A model generated the notes under the pieces. That model did no database searches and was not told where the DNA came from. It saw nothing but the letters and a program-made list of their open reading frames with translations. This document shows, one piece after another, positions 8,654 through 17,142 of a stretch of 64,000 nt of DNA. Numbering within the stretch: the first letter of the stretch is position 1; every line of letters starts with the position of its first letter. Source of the DNA: Caldicellulosiruptor owensensis OL (lineage in GTDB: Bacteria; Bacillota; Thermoanaerobacteria; Caldicellulosiruptorales; Caldicellulosiruptoraceae); the NCBI RefSeq assembly GCF_000166335.1, contig NC_014657.1:186001-250000 (forward strand). Reading direction: 5' to 3'. The position numbers and the translations under genes are program-made.

Positions 8654-9055
8654 TTGAACTGTTATTTGGTGGAAAATAATATTGAAAAGCTAAAAAAGTA
8701 TATTGAAAAAGTGGGGCCTGACAAGTACGCAAAGGAGTATCTTCTTAGAAAAATGGTGTATCTTCACATATATATAGAAGATCTGACACCTACACAGGCA
8801 AATATAATAAAACAGACAATGCTTTCCCTTGGCTCAGACGCTGTTGTCAACAAAGGTTCAATAGACCACTCAGTTCAAAAGAGTGATTGTTTAGTATTTG
8901 GAAACATTCTGCAACTTAAGATGCTTTGCGAGAAGTTAAAAAGGCAACCTTTTAAACTAAAGGAACTTGCAAAGAAGATACAAAAGGTTGTGGAGGGGTT
9001 TGAACGTGATTGTCTATATCCCGACAGATGCAAGCAAGAAAAAGATGATACTTGA
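8654..9055 (+). CDS. Stand-alone homologue of the N-terminal extension of clostridial FolP
   Basis: A 133-residue protein with no catalytic domain. The stretch ANIIKQTMLSLGSDAVV, followed by a KSDCLVFGN strand and LKRQPFKLKELAKKI, closely resembles the roughly 110-residue extension that precedes the barrel in many clostridial dihydropteroate synthases (remembered pattern ANILKQEMLSLGGEAAV ... TDVLLMGT ... QPFGLK). The DHPS core is absent. It starts with TTG behind AAGGGAG, 41 bp after spoIID, and its end overlaps the next gene by about 50 bp. Function unknown; a regulatory or pterin-related role would be speculation. Confidence 0.65.
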   Translation: MNCYLVENNIEKLKKYIEKVGPDKYAKEYLLRKMVYLHIYIEDLTPTQANIIKQTMLSLGSDAVVNKGSIDHSVQKSDCLVFGNILQLKMLCEKLKRQPFKLKELAKKIQKVVEGFERDCLYPDRCKQEKDDT

Positions 9056-9602
9056 AAATGGGATGAATATTGAAAGAGATTATAGCAAGAAAATCGGGAT
9101 GAGCGGTGTATATATCAAGTGTATCTCTGGATTTTTAACACCAGATAATATAACAGGTGAATGGGTTGCAGCAAATGTGGATACGCAAAAAGCATACATT
9201 GCAAACCATGATCTCTGGATTGCTTATAAGTTTTCCAAAAATGATATTTTCAATAAGATGTACATTGCGTCCATTGTGAATATAAAAAAATACAGGTTTG
9301 GGGAGTACAGAGTGCCAGAAGTTTTGATTATATCATCTGTCAAGAAAGAGGATATAGTGGATGTAAAAGAGACAACAAGCATTTGCGATAAAATACTTTA
9401 TCAAAATGACCAGATATATATAGACTGCCTTGTGGAAAAGATCTCTCAAAACACAAATGTGGCAAAACACTTGATTGTGGACTATTTTACAAAACTTAGC
9501 CTCAAAGATGGCGATATAACCACAGAAGTTGTGGAAAAAGGCAACAGCAAGCTGTACGTTTTTATTCACAAGAATGAGTATGCGTGGACTGTTGAGATTT
9601 GA
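9006..9602 (+). CDS. Hypothetical protein, unrecognised
   Basis: About 198 residues, cytoplasmic, mixed alpha/beta, without signal peptide, membrane segment or known motif. GTG at 9006 is preferred because GGAGG at 8992-8996 lies nine bases upstream; TTG at 9000 is an alternative. Either start lies inside the previous gene in another frame, a clear sign of translational coupling. I cannot assign a family. It is separated from the following lipoprotein by about 140 bp of AT-rich DNA. Confidence 0.65.
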   Translation: MIVYIPTDASKKKMILENGMNIERDYSKKIGMSGVYIKCISGFLTPDNITGEWVAANVDTQKAYIANHDLWIAYKFSKNDIFNKMYIASIVNIKKYRFGEYRVPEVLIISSVKKEDIVDVKETTSICDKILYQNDQIYIDCLVEKISQNTNVAKHLIVDYFTKLSLKDGDITTEVVEKGNSKLYVFIHKNEYAWTVEI

Positions 9603-9741
9603 CAACAGTACCCCTTGAGATTTTAGGGAAACTTTACAAAGTTGTTTTTCGGGTAGTATACAAAAAGAAACATTTATTATACAATTTCTATATAAAAAAT
9701 TGTTTTGGCTTTTCTTTTTTGAGAACTCAAGGGGGATTTTT

Positions 9742-10677
9742 ATGAAGTTAAAATTGATAACCATTTTACTGGCAATTCTTTGTATGCTTGTATCATGCAC
9801 GCCTCAGAAGCCAAAAACAAAAGAATATTCACAGGAAGGAAGGTGGATGGTTTTAGATTACAAAGGAAAGGCTTTTATCCTTGACTGTGACAGTTCTTCT
9901 ATTATCATCAGAGGGAAGGTTACATCTGACATTACTGTTAGGTACGTCAAAAAAGTAATATGGACATATAATGAAACCATCAGCAATACTGGAGAGCCTG
10001 ATGAGAAAGAAGCCCAAAAGATTTTTGATGACATGGATGCCAGCATTGAAAATGAAGTTGATAGAGTTTATGTAAAGGCAAGAGCATACGGCACTGCTGA
10101 GGCAGTTTTAGCTAACAAAGTTTCAAATCCAAAGAGAGAATTTGAATTTGAGGTTTTCCTTCCGCAGGACTGCAAAATAGTTGTTCAGAACAACAGCGGC
10201 AATGTAAGTGTTTCGGATATTAAAGGCGGTTCTGTTTACATAGTAAATGGAGTGGGAAACATTGCAGTGACAAACACGTATGCACCACTTGACATTAAAA
10301 ATGGTGAGGGTGATGTAAAGCTTGACTATGTTAGCGGCAATTTTCTAATTAACAATGGAAAGGGCAATATAAACCTCAAAATCGAAAAAACAAGCAGTTT
10401 CAAAGTTTCAACAACAAAAGGAAATATTACAGTGAAAATAGAAAAGATAAGTGGATATGGTAATTTGTCTATTGTAAATGCGGGTGAAGGAGATGTTACA
10501 TTTGACGTAGGAAAAGATGTCAAAGCAAAAATTAAGGTGTTAACACAAGGAAAAATAAAATCTGACTTTGATTTTATAAAAACAGGAAATAGCTACTATA
10601 TAGACCTTGATTCAGGGGGAAATACTATTGAGATAACAAACCTAAAAGGTTTTGTGAGGATATATAAAAATTACTGA
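9742..10677 (+). CDS. DUF4097-type beta-strand-repeat lipoprotein
   Basis: A 311-residue lipoprotein: lysine-containing N-terminus, hydrophobic segment and lipobox LVSC with Cys18 as the predicted lipidation site. The mature part is a series of short beta-strand repeats rich in Asn/Gly (such as NGVGNIAVTN and NGEGDVKLDY), typical of DUF4097 adhesin-like beta-solenoids. It probably sits on the outer face of the cytoplasmic membrane. ATG at 9742 follows GGGGGA; an earlier in-frame start at 9700 would put 14 residues before a perfect lipoprotein signal and is rejected. It appears to be monocistronic. Confidence 0.8.
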   Translation: MKLKLITILLAILCMLVSCTPQKPKTKEYSQEGRWMVLDYKGKAFILDCDSSSIIIRGKVTSDITVRYVKKVIWTYNETISNTGEPDEKEAQKIFDDMDASIENEVDRVYVKARAYGTAEAVLANKVSNPKREFEFEVFLPQDCKIVVQNNSGNVSVSDIKGGSVYIVNGVGNIAVTNTYAPLDIKNGEGDVKLDYVSGNFLINNGKGNINLKIEKTSSFKVSTTKGNITVKIEKISGYGNLSIVNAGEGDVTFDVGKDVKAKIKVLTQGKIKSDFDFIKTGNSYYIDLDSGGNTIEITNLKGFVRIYKNY

Positions 10678-10699
10678 ACAGATAAGCGTAGAAAATTTT

Positions 10700-10734
10700 A
10701 GAGGATTGGACAATTAAAGAGAGTCCAATCCTCT
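10700..10734 (-). terminator. Terminator hairpin of nadE
   Basis: AGAGGATTGGAC (10700-10711) pairs perfectly with GTCCAATCCTCT (10723-10734). On the minus strand it is followed by AAAATTTTC, on the plus strand by no T-run, so it mainly ends nadE; its stem includes part of the nadE stop codon. Confidence 0.7.
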
Positions 10735-12364
10735 ACACCCACCTCTGGACAATTGGCATGCGCCTGCCAAAACCAAACGCTTTTGATGTTACTTTCAAGC
10801 CCGGTGCTGCCTGTTTTCGTTTGTATTCAGCTCTTTCCACAATCTTTATTATTTTAATCACAAGATCTTTTGGGTATCCCATTGAGACAATTTCATCTAT
10901 GCTCTTTTGTTCTTCTATATATGCAACAAGTATTGGGTCAAGCACCTCATACGGTGGGAGAGTATCCTGGTCTTTTTGGTTTGGTCTAAGCTCTGCAGAC
11001 GGTGGTTTTACTAAAACGTTATGTGGTATTATTTCTCTTTCCCTGTTTATATACCGTGCAAGCTCATACACAAGCATTTTTGGCAAATCTGATATAACTG
11101 CAAGTCCGCCTGCCATATCACCGTAAAGTGTGCAGTATCCAACTGCAAGCTCAGACTTGTTCCCTGTGGTAAGAACTAAACGGTTTTCCCTGTTTGATAT
11201 AAACATGAGGATATTTCCACGAATTCGCGCCTGAATGTTTTCTTCTGCCAGGTCCTGCAGAGCAACTTCGCTTCCATTGAACATTCTAAGATATGCTTTA
11301 AATGGCTCTTCAATAGAGTAAACCCTAAATTCTATACCAAGGTTTTCTGCAAGCTTTCTTGCATCTTTTAAACTATGTTCTGAAGAATATCGAGATGGCA
11401 TGGCAACACCAAGCACGTTTTCTTTTCCAAGTGCTTCAACCGCCAAACAGCAAACAACTGACGAATCGATTCCACCGGAAAGTCCTACTACTGCCTTTTT
11501 AGTTATTCCTGTTTTATCAAAATAATCTCTTATTCCGAGCACAAGTGCTTTTTTAATCCATGAGATGTCTTCATGTATTTCTATTTCAGGAATCTTGTCA
11601 ATCTTTTCAAGTTCAATTTCAACTATATCCTCTTCAAATTCTTTTGCTTTTCCTACAAGTCTTCCGTCTGAGCTTATCACCATGCTGTTTCCATCAAATA
11701 TAAGTTCATCATTTCCACCCACCTGATTTACGTATATAACAGGAAATCCATAGGCTTTTGCAGCATCCTTTAAAACTTTTAATCTCTGAGTTTCAAGTTT
11801 TGTGTAATGATAGGGTGAGGCTGAAAGGTTTATAAACACCTTTGCCCCCTTTTGATAAAGTTCATCAAGCACATTTATATCATACATTGCATTTTCATCA
11901 TTATTTATATTCCAGATATCCTCGCATATGCTTATCCCAAAGTTTATTCCTTCAATAGTCACAACCTCTCTTGTAGGGCCTGGCATAAAATACCTGTTTT
12001 CATCAAATACATCATAGGATGGCAAAAGAGTCTTGTGTATAACCTTTTCTATTTTACCCTGATGAAGAATAATAGCACTGTTGAAAAGCTTTGAAACATG
12101 GTGACTTTTTGTTGGACTACCTACAATTACAAAACTATCTTCAACTGCCTTTGCAATTTTTTCAATTGCTTTTTCAATTGCATCTATAAAATCTTTTTGG
12201 AATAAAAGGTCTTTTGGAGGATAGCCACAGATTGATAGCTCTGGGAATACAAGGATTTTTGCATCTTTGTGGGATTTTATAATCTCAATTATCTTTTTTG
12301 TGTTACCTTCAATATCTCCAACAATGGGATTTATCTGGCAAAGCAAAATCTTCACATCTTCCAC
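10733..12364 (-). CDS. nadE: Glutamine-dependent NAD+ synthetase
   Basis: Makes NAD from deamido-NAD, ATP and glutamine-derived ammonia. The N-terminal nitrilase-fold glutaminase covers about residues 1-250, with the triad represented by FPELSICGYPPKD (Glu), the HKTLLPSYDVFDE region (Lys) and GISICEDIW (Cys). The synthetase domain follows with the ATP pyrophosphatase loop GLSGGIDSS and TTGNKSELAVGY. 543 residues is right for the two-domain form. It is on the minus strand between a DUF4097 gene and an orphan antitoxin gene. Confidence 0.96.
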   Translation of the reverse strand: MEDVKILLCQINPIVGDIEGNTKKIIEIIKSHKDAKILVFPELSICGYPPKDLLFQKDFIDAIEKAIEKIAKAVEDSFVIVGSPTKSHHVSKLFNSAIILHQGKIEKVIHKTLLPSYDVFDENRYFMPGPTREVVTIEGINFGISICEDIWNINNDENAMYDINVLDELYQKGAKVFINLSASPYHYTKLETQRLKVLKDAAKAYGFPVIYVNQVGGNDELIFDGNSMVISSDGRLVGKAKEFEEDIVEIELEKIDKIPEIEIHEDISWIKKALVLGIRDYFDKTGITKKAVVGLSGGIDSSVVCCLAVEALGKENVLGVAMPSRYSSEHSLKDARKLAENLGIEFRVYSIEEPFKAYLRMFNGSEVALQDLAEENIQARIRGNILMFISNRENRLVLTTGNKSELAVGYCTLYGDMAGGLAVISDLPKMLVYELARYINREREIIPHNVLVKPPSAELRPNQKDQDTLPPYEVLDPILVAYIEEQKSIDEIVSMGYPKDLVIKIIKIVERAEYKRKQAAPGLKVTSKAFGFGRRMPIVQRWV

Positions 12365-12385
12365 CTTCTTTGTGCTAAATATTCT

Positions 12386-12820
12386 TCAAGTCTTTTCTAA
12401 AAATTCTTTATTTTTTATACTTTCAATAATCTTCTGGTTGTATATTTCAGAATAATAGCTAAAATCAAGGTATTCTCTGAGGACACTTGCTTCAAATAAG
12501 ATTCTTTCTTCATGATCCTTTAGAATTATTCCATCCTTGATTATGCTGTACTTTAAAAAAATATTAGCATTTTTCAGGTTCACAATATCAACATCTCTTT
12601 TAAACAAAGCTTTTCCCTCTTCCATCAAAAGTCCTTTTAAGATTGATTCATCCAGCGCAGGTAAATCTTCTTCGAACATAACCGCAATGTCAACATCGCT
12701 CATATTGTTAAATGTCCCTGTTACAAATGAGCCGAACAAATATACAAATTTTATTGCACATTCTTTGCTTATCTTCTCAACAAACTCTCTTGCCAGATTT
12801 ATAACTTTTTCCTGTTCCAT
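12386..12820 (-). CDS. mntA: MntA-family nucleotidyltransferase antitoxin without its HepT partner
   Basis: MntA enzymes AMPylate the HEPN RNase HepT and so neutralise it. The minimal nucleotidyltransferase motif GSx10DxD is intact in LFGSFVTGTFNNMSDVDIAV, the third Asp is in KRDVDIV, and the C-terminal VLREYLDF segment is typical of the family. No HEPN gene is found on either side: nadE lies downstream and the tnpB element upstream. I prefer the Met at 12820 because a TGATATAAT extended -10 lies just before the more upstream ATG at 12856. It could also be a DNA polymerase beta-like protein with another target. Confidence 0.75.
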   Translation of the reverse strand: MEQEKVINLAREFVEKISKECAIKFVYLFGSFVTGTFNNMSDVDIAVMFEEDLPALDESILKGLLMEEGKALFKRDVDIVNLKNANIFLKYSIIKDGIILKDHEERILFEASVLREYLDFSYYSEIYNQKIIESIKNKEFLEKT

Positions 12821-12911
12821 AACACATCCACACAGGCTTTTTTCAAACTCTTTCATAAAATTATATCACAAAAAAGAAAAAAGCGCTTTTATCAAAAATT
12901 CAGCAAGAAGA

Positions 12912-12934
12912 CTCCCACCTCTTTAAGGTGGGAG
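12912..12934 (+). repeat. Left-end hairpin of the tnpB element
   Basis: A nine-pair stem CTCCCACCT/AGGTGGGAG with a five-base loop, immediately upstream of the tnpB promoter region; such hairpins are the TnpA recognition sites of IS200/IS605 elements. Confidence 0.65.
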
Positions 12935-12978
12935 ATGAATTGCTAAAAATATGATACAATATTTTCGGGTGATTTCAA

Positions 12979-14197
12979 ATGTACAAAACACAGAAAAATC
13001 ATATAAGATGTGATAAACAAACGTACAGGATACTTCGAATCCTATGCCGTCTTTCAAAGAATCTGTACAACTATGCACTCTACCATGTAAGACAACACTA
13101 TTTTACGACTCAACAGTACCTGCGATACGAAAGCGTATACCATCTTGTTAAAAGTAACGAAAACTACAGATTACTACCATCCCAAGTTGCCCAGCAAACC
13201 ATTTTAGCAGTGGACCAAGCTTTTAAATCGTTTTTTGGTTTACTGAAAGCAAAGAAAGAAGGAAAGATTGACAAGAAGATTTCCATGCCAAAGTACTTGC
13301 CCAGGGATGGAATGTTTCTTCTCAGTTTTCCTGAAGACCAGTTCAAGGTAGAAGGAAACAAATTGAGATTGAGTCTGGGCAGGAATTTTTACAAAGAGTT
13401 TGGGACAAAGTATTTGTATTTTGAGCTGCCAGTAACAGTTTCAGGTAAGAGGATAAAAGAAGTCAGGATAGTAGCAAGGTTTCATGGTAAATGGTTTGAG
13501 ATTGAGTATGTGTATGAAGAAGAAGAGCAGAGTTGTGATCTTAACAAAGACAGGTACTTATCAATAGACCTTGGTCTTGACAATTTTGCAGCTGTAGTTG
13601 ATACCATCGGGACTGCCTTTTTGATAGAAGGCAGGTATATAAAATCAGTTAACCGATGGTACAACAAAGAAAAAGCAAGACTGCAGAGTATATACTCAAA
13701 GCAGGGAGTAAAATTTGGTAAAAAACTTGCTCAGATTTCTCTTAAAAGACAGCATATAATTGACAATTTTTTAAATCAGGCAGTGAACAGGACAGTATAA
13801 GCATTGTCTGAACAATCAAATTGGGACAGTAGTAGTTGGAGAAATGAAGAGTATAAAACAAGAGATAGGACTTGGGAGAGTGAATAATCAAAACTTTGTG
13901 AGTATTCCGTATGATAAGTTCAAGAGGAAGTTAGAAACAAAGTGCAGGTATTATGGCATAGAGTATATGGAAATTGATGAAAGTTATACATCACAGAGAT
14001 GTAGCAGATTTGGGATGGTTAAGAAAAGTAACAGGAAATACAGGGGATTGTATATGTGCAGAGATTGCGGGTATGTAGTAAATGCGGATATAAATGGAGC
14101 GATGAATATACTTGCAAAAGTAGCTGGCGAGTCTGCCGCAGAGCAGATAGCTAGTTGTGGGTGTGTGAACCACCCTGTGAGAATAAGGGTAGCATAG
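12979..14197 (+). pseudogene. tnpB: TnpB RNA-guided nuclease, frameshifted
   Basis: TnpB is the omega-RNA-guided RuvC nuclease of IS200/IS605 elements. The first part (12979-13800) contains the helix-turn-helix/wedge region and the first RuvC Asp in SIDLGLDN; the second part (13844-14197 and the frame leading into it) contains GEMK with the catalytic Glu and NADINGAMN with the last Asp. An extra T at 13798, after ...AVNRTV, creates the stop; without it the frame continues as KHCLNNQIGTVVVGEMK. The zinc finger is also damaged: the first CxxC reads CSRF instead of CSRC. So nuclease activity is probably lost. Confidence 0.85.
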
Positions 14198-14223
14198 TTG
14201 CTACCAAACTTCTCACGAAGCCT

Positions 14224-14239
14224 CCACCTCTTCAGGTGG
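14224..14239 (+). repeat. Right-end hairpin / putative omega-RNA terminus
   Basis: CCACCT and AGGTGG form a stem with a CTTC loop. In addition, GTGAACCACCC within the tnpB 3' end (about 14165-14175) can pair with GGGTGG...GTTCAC (14238-14251), a long-range fold expected of a right-end guide-RNA scaffold. Confidence 0.5.
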
Positions 14240-14423
14240 GTGGTAGTTCACTTTTGGCCTTCTCCTCTAAACTTTTTTGGAGACGCTCCTGTGTATTTTT
14301 TGAATATAATTGAAAAATATTTATAGTTGCTCAAAAGGTAATATAAAGATTTTCTCCTCAATTATATTTCTCAAAAAATGAGACAAAGACTAAAAATAAA
14401 GGAAGAAAAATTTGCTGCGCAAG

Positions 14424-14433
14424 GTATTATAAT
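14424..14433 (+). promoter_or_regulatory. -10 element for beta-mannosidase
   Basis: TATTATAATT contains a consensus TATAAT about 45 bases before the GTG start at 14474. No good -35 hexamer was found, so this is tentative. Confidence 0.4.
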
Positions 14434-14473
14434 TAATTTTAAGAGACTTTACAAACACAGGAGGGCAGAAACT

Positions 14474-16909
14474 GTGAGAATAAATCTTGACGGGAAATGG
14501 AAATTCAAAGAAGTTGGTCAAAATGAGTACTACGAGGCAAGCGTGCCAGGGTGTGTCCAGCTTGATTTGATTAACCTTGGAAAGCTTCCAGATCCTTTTT
14601 ATGCCACAAACGAGGTTTTATTTTATGAACTTGAAGAGAAAGATTTTGAGTATGTAAAAGAGTTTGTTGTTGATAATGTTGATTTTAAAGTCAAAAAGCT
14701 TGTGTTTGAAGGAATTGATACGGTATCTGAGATTTATTTAAATGACCATTATTTAGGAAAGACTGACAACATGTTTTTGAAGTATGAATTTGATGTGAGC
14801 CTTGCACTTAGAAAAGGGAAAAATATTTTAAAGGTTGTGCTTCTTTCACCAATAAAAGAGGCAGAAAGACTCAAAAATATTTATCATTCAAACTACAACT
14901 ATCCGCAAAGAAGCTGGATAAGAAAAGCTCAATATTCATATGGCTGGGACTGGGGTCCAAGGATTCTTCAAATAGGAATATGGAAGAGTGTGTATTTAGA
15001 ACTTCACAATGGGCTTGAGATAACAGATGAGTTTGTCAAAACAGAACACTTATCAGAAGATTTGGCAGTGGTTAAAGTTTTCGCAAAGATAAATTCATTT
15101 GAAAAGCCAAGAAGTGTTGAAATAGAAATCTCTGATAGGGAATATGTTAAAAAAGTTATACCAGATGTCTACAAGTCAAAAGAAGGGTATTTTATTGAAG
15201 AGAGGATTGAAATAGAAAATCCGAAGCTGTGGTTTCCTAACGGATATGGCGATCCAAATTTATATACTTTTAAAATTGTGGCAAAAACATCAAATGAAGA
15301 GGGAGAAAAAGTAGTTACAACAGGCTTAAGGACTGTCAGAATTATAAAAGAAAAAGATGAGCATGGAGAGAGCTTTATATTTGAAATAAACGGCATTAAA
15401 GTGTTTGCAAAGGGTGCAAACTGGATACCTGCTGATTCCATCCTGCCAAGGCTGAAAGAAGATGACTACAAAGCTTTAATCAAAATGGCAAAAGATGCAA
15501 ACATGAACATGCTCAGGGTCTGGGGCGGCGGAATTTATGAGTATGACTGGTTCTATAGCGAATGTGACAAAAACGGTATAATGGTTTGGCAGGATTTTAT
15601 GTTTGCATGCGCAATTTACCCTGATGAATTTGACTTTTTTGTTGAGAATTTCAAAAAAGAAGCAGAGTACCAGATAAAGCGCTTGAGGAACCATCCATGC
15701 ATTGTGCTGTGGTGTGGAAACAATGAGAACAACTGGGGCTTTAGAGACTGGTGGCACGTAGGCGACCCCGAATTTTTGGGTAACAGGATATACAAAAAGG
15801 TGATTCCTGAAATTTTAGCAAAACTTGATCCAACAAGACCATATCATATCTCAAGCCCGTATGGAGGTGACCATCCAAACAGCGAAAAAGCTGGTGACAA
15901 ACACACATGGGATGTCTGGTCTGGCTGGAAAGACTATATTTATTACAAGATTGATAATGCAAGGTTTGTGAGCGAGTTTGGTTTTCAGGGAGCTGCTCAC
16001 ATTGATACAATGAAAAAATATATACCCCTCAAAGATCAGACAATTTTTTCAAAAACCCTGAAGATGCACGAAAAACAGGAAGAGGGCTTAGAAAGACTCA
16101 TAAGATATATGGCAGGTTCAATTGGTCTTCCGAAAGACTTTGACTCTTTTGTTTACATTTCACAGTTTGTTCAAAAAGAGGCTATAAAACTTGCGGTTGA
16201 GCACTACAGGAAAAATAAATTTAAAACAGCAGGGGCTCTTTACTGGCAGCTGAATGATTGCTGGCCTGTCATCTCATGGTCAGCAATTGACTATCTGAAA
16301 AGAAGAAAAGCACTTTACTATGAGTCAAAAAGGATGTTTGCAAAGTTTTTGCCAGTGGTTGAGTATGAGAGTGGAAAGTTAATAGTGTATGTTGTAAGTG
16401 ATGAACTTGTGCCAAAACAGGGTCAGCTCAATATTACAATCTGGAACTTTGACGGGCAAAAGCTGTATGAGAAAAACCTTGCTGTTGAAATTCCTGAAAA
16501 TGACGTGGTTGAAGCATTTTCTGAAGAAGTAGAAAACTTTTTAAAAGGCAGGTTTACTTATATTCCCAAGCAGTTTGAAGCAACTGTTGTAGGGAAAAAA
16601 GTTGATGAAAGCCTTTTGGAGAGTATAGTTTTTGTAAGTCTTTTTGTTGATGGAGTTGAATATGAAAACTACTTTGTATTTGAAAAGCCAGTAAACCTTG
16701 AGCTAAAACCCTGCCAGTTTGAGTACGAGATAAAAGATGACTATATTATAATAAAACCCAAAACTCCTGCCATTTGCCTTATAATTGAAGCTGATAGAGA
16801 TGTAGAAGACAACTTCATCTTTGCAAGACCTGAAAAAGAATACAAAATCCGCTTAAACGGCGCTCAGGTGGGCAGGGTCTGTGATCTGGTTGAGATGGTA
16901 ATAAAGTAA
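14474..16909 (+). CDS. GH2 beta-mannosidase
   Basis: An exo-acting beta-mannosidase of glycoside hydrolase family 2, probably intracellular since no signal peptide is present, that would act on manno-oligosaccharides. The start RINLDGKWKFK begins the sugar-binding domain; RVWGGGIYE, WCGNNENNW (acid/base Glu) and FVSEFGFQ (nucleophile Glu) mark the TIM barrel, and YWQLNDCWPVISW is characteristic of mannosidases. GTG at 14474 is chosen because AGGAGGG lies eight bases upstream and a -10 box lies between it and the upstream ATG at 14378. 811 residues, normal length. Confidence 0.9.
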   Translation: MRINLDGKWKFKEVGQNEYYEASVPGCVQLDLINLGKLPDPFYATNEVLFYELEEKDFEYVKEFVVDNVDFKVKKLVFEGIDTVSEIYLNDHYLGKTDNMFLKYEFDVSLALRKGKNILKVVLLSPIKEAERLKNIYHSNYNYPQRSWIRKAQYSYGWDWGPRILQIGIWKSVYLELHNGLEITDEFVKTEHLSEDLAVVKVFAKINSFEKPRSVEIEISDREYVKKVIPDVYKSKEGYFIEERIEIENPKLWFPNGYGDPNLYTFKIVAKTSNEEGEKVVTTGLRTVRIIKEKDEHGESFIFEINGIKVFAKGANWIPADSILPRLKEDDYKALIKMAKDANMNMLRVWGGGIYEYDWFYSECDKNGIMVWQDFMFACAIYPDEFDFFVENFKKEAEYQIKRLRNHPCIVLWCGNNENNWGFRDWWHVGDPEFLGNRIYKKVIPEILAKLDPTRPYHISSPYGGDHPNSEKAGDKHTWDVWSGWKDYIYYKIDNARFVSEFGFQGAAHIDTMKKYIPLKDQTIFSKTLKMHEKQEEGLERLIRYMAGSIGLPKDFDSFVYISQFVQKEAIKLAVEHYRKNKFKTAGALYWQLNDCWPVISWSAIDYLKRRKALYYESKRMFAKFLPVVEYESGKLIVYVVSDELVPKQGQLNITIWNFDGQKLYEKNLAVEIPENDVVEAFSEEVENFLKGRFTYIPKQFEATVVGKKVDESLLESIVFVSLFVDGVEYENYFVFEKPVNLELKPCQFEYEIKDDYIIIKPKTPAICLIIEADRDVEDNFIFARPEKEYKIRLNGAQVGRVCDLVEMVIK

Positions 16910-16940
16910 ACTTGAATACCTCTACACAGAATACTTTTGT

Positions 16941-17014
16941 AACCCTCTCTGGTATATAGCAAGTTTCAAAATTTGTATGATGAGAGTAATTCAATGCCAG
17001 AGAGGGTTTTGTTT
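16941..17014 (+). terminator. Terminator after beta-mannosidase
   Basis: AACCCTCTCTGG (16941-16952) pairs with CCAGAGAGGGTT (16997-17008), followed by TTGTTTT. The loop is unusually long (44 bases). Confidence 0.65.
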
Positions 17015-17078
17015 TGCAATCCAGAAAAAAGAAAAAATAAAATTGGTAAAATTGCTGAATCCACAAACCACATAAAAT

Positions 17079-17088
17079 TTGCTATAAT
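17079..17088 (+). promoter_or_regulatory. Extended -10 promoter of the GH15 gene
   Basis: TTTGCTATAAT gives an extended -10 (TGnTATAAT) about 55 bases before the TTG start of the GH15 gene; no clear -35 box. Confidence 0.5.
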
Positions 17089-17142
17089 GAAATTGCCGCA
17101 AAGGTTTGCATAGCAAATACGGTATAAGAAAGAGGGATTATA

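Larger units (their letters stand above)
12905..14255 (+). mobile_element. tnpB-only IS200/IS605-type element (approximate ends)
   Basis: The element contains one tnpB gene (frameshifted) and no tnpA. Both ends carry related hairpins: CTCCCACCT...AGGTGGGAG at 12912-12934 on the left and CCACCT/AGGTGG at 14224-14239 on the right. No terminal inverted repeats or target duplications were seen, as expected for this family. Exact ends depend on the cleavage sites and are not resolved. It has inserted between the mntA-like gene and the beta-mannosidase gene. Confidence 0.75.

Noticed and set aside
9333-9800. 155-codon open frame on the minus strand
   Set aside because: It covers the end of the coupled gene at 9006-9602 and the start of the lipoprotein gene; no ribosome site and no recognisable domain.
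13844-14197. 117-codon frame as an independent zinc-ribbon protein
   Set aside because: The frame continues upstream without a stop to the frameshift point and matches the C-terminal RuvC part of TnpB, so it is a fragment of the broken gene.
14378-14473. Longer N-terminus for the beta-mannosidase
   Set aside because: The added residues are basic and unlike GH2 proteins, span a -10 box, and lack a ribosome site, while the GTG at 14474 has AGGAGGG.
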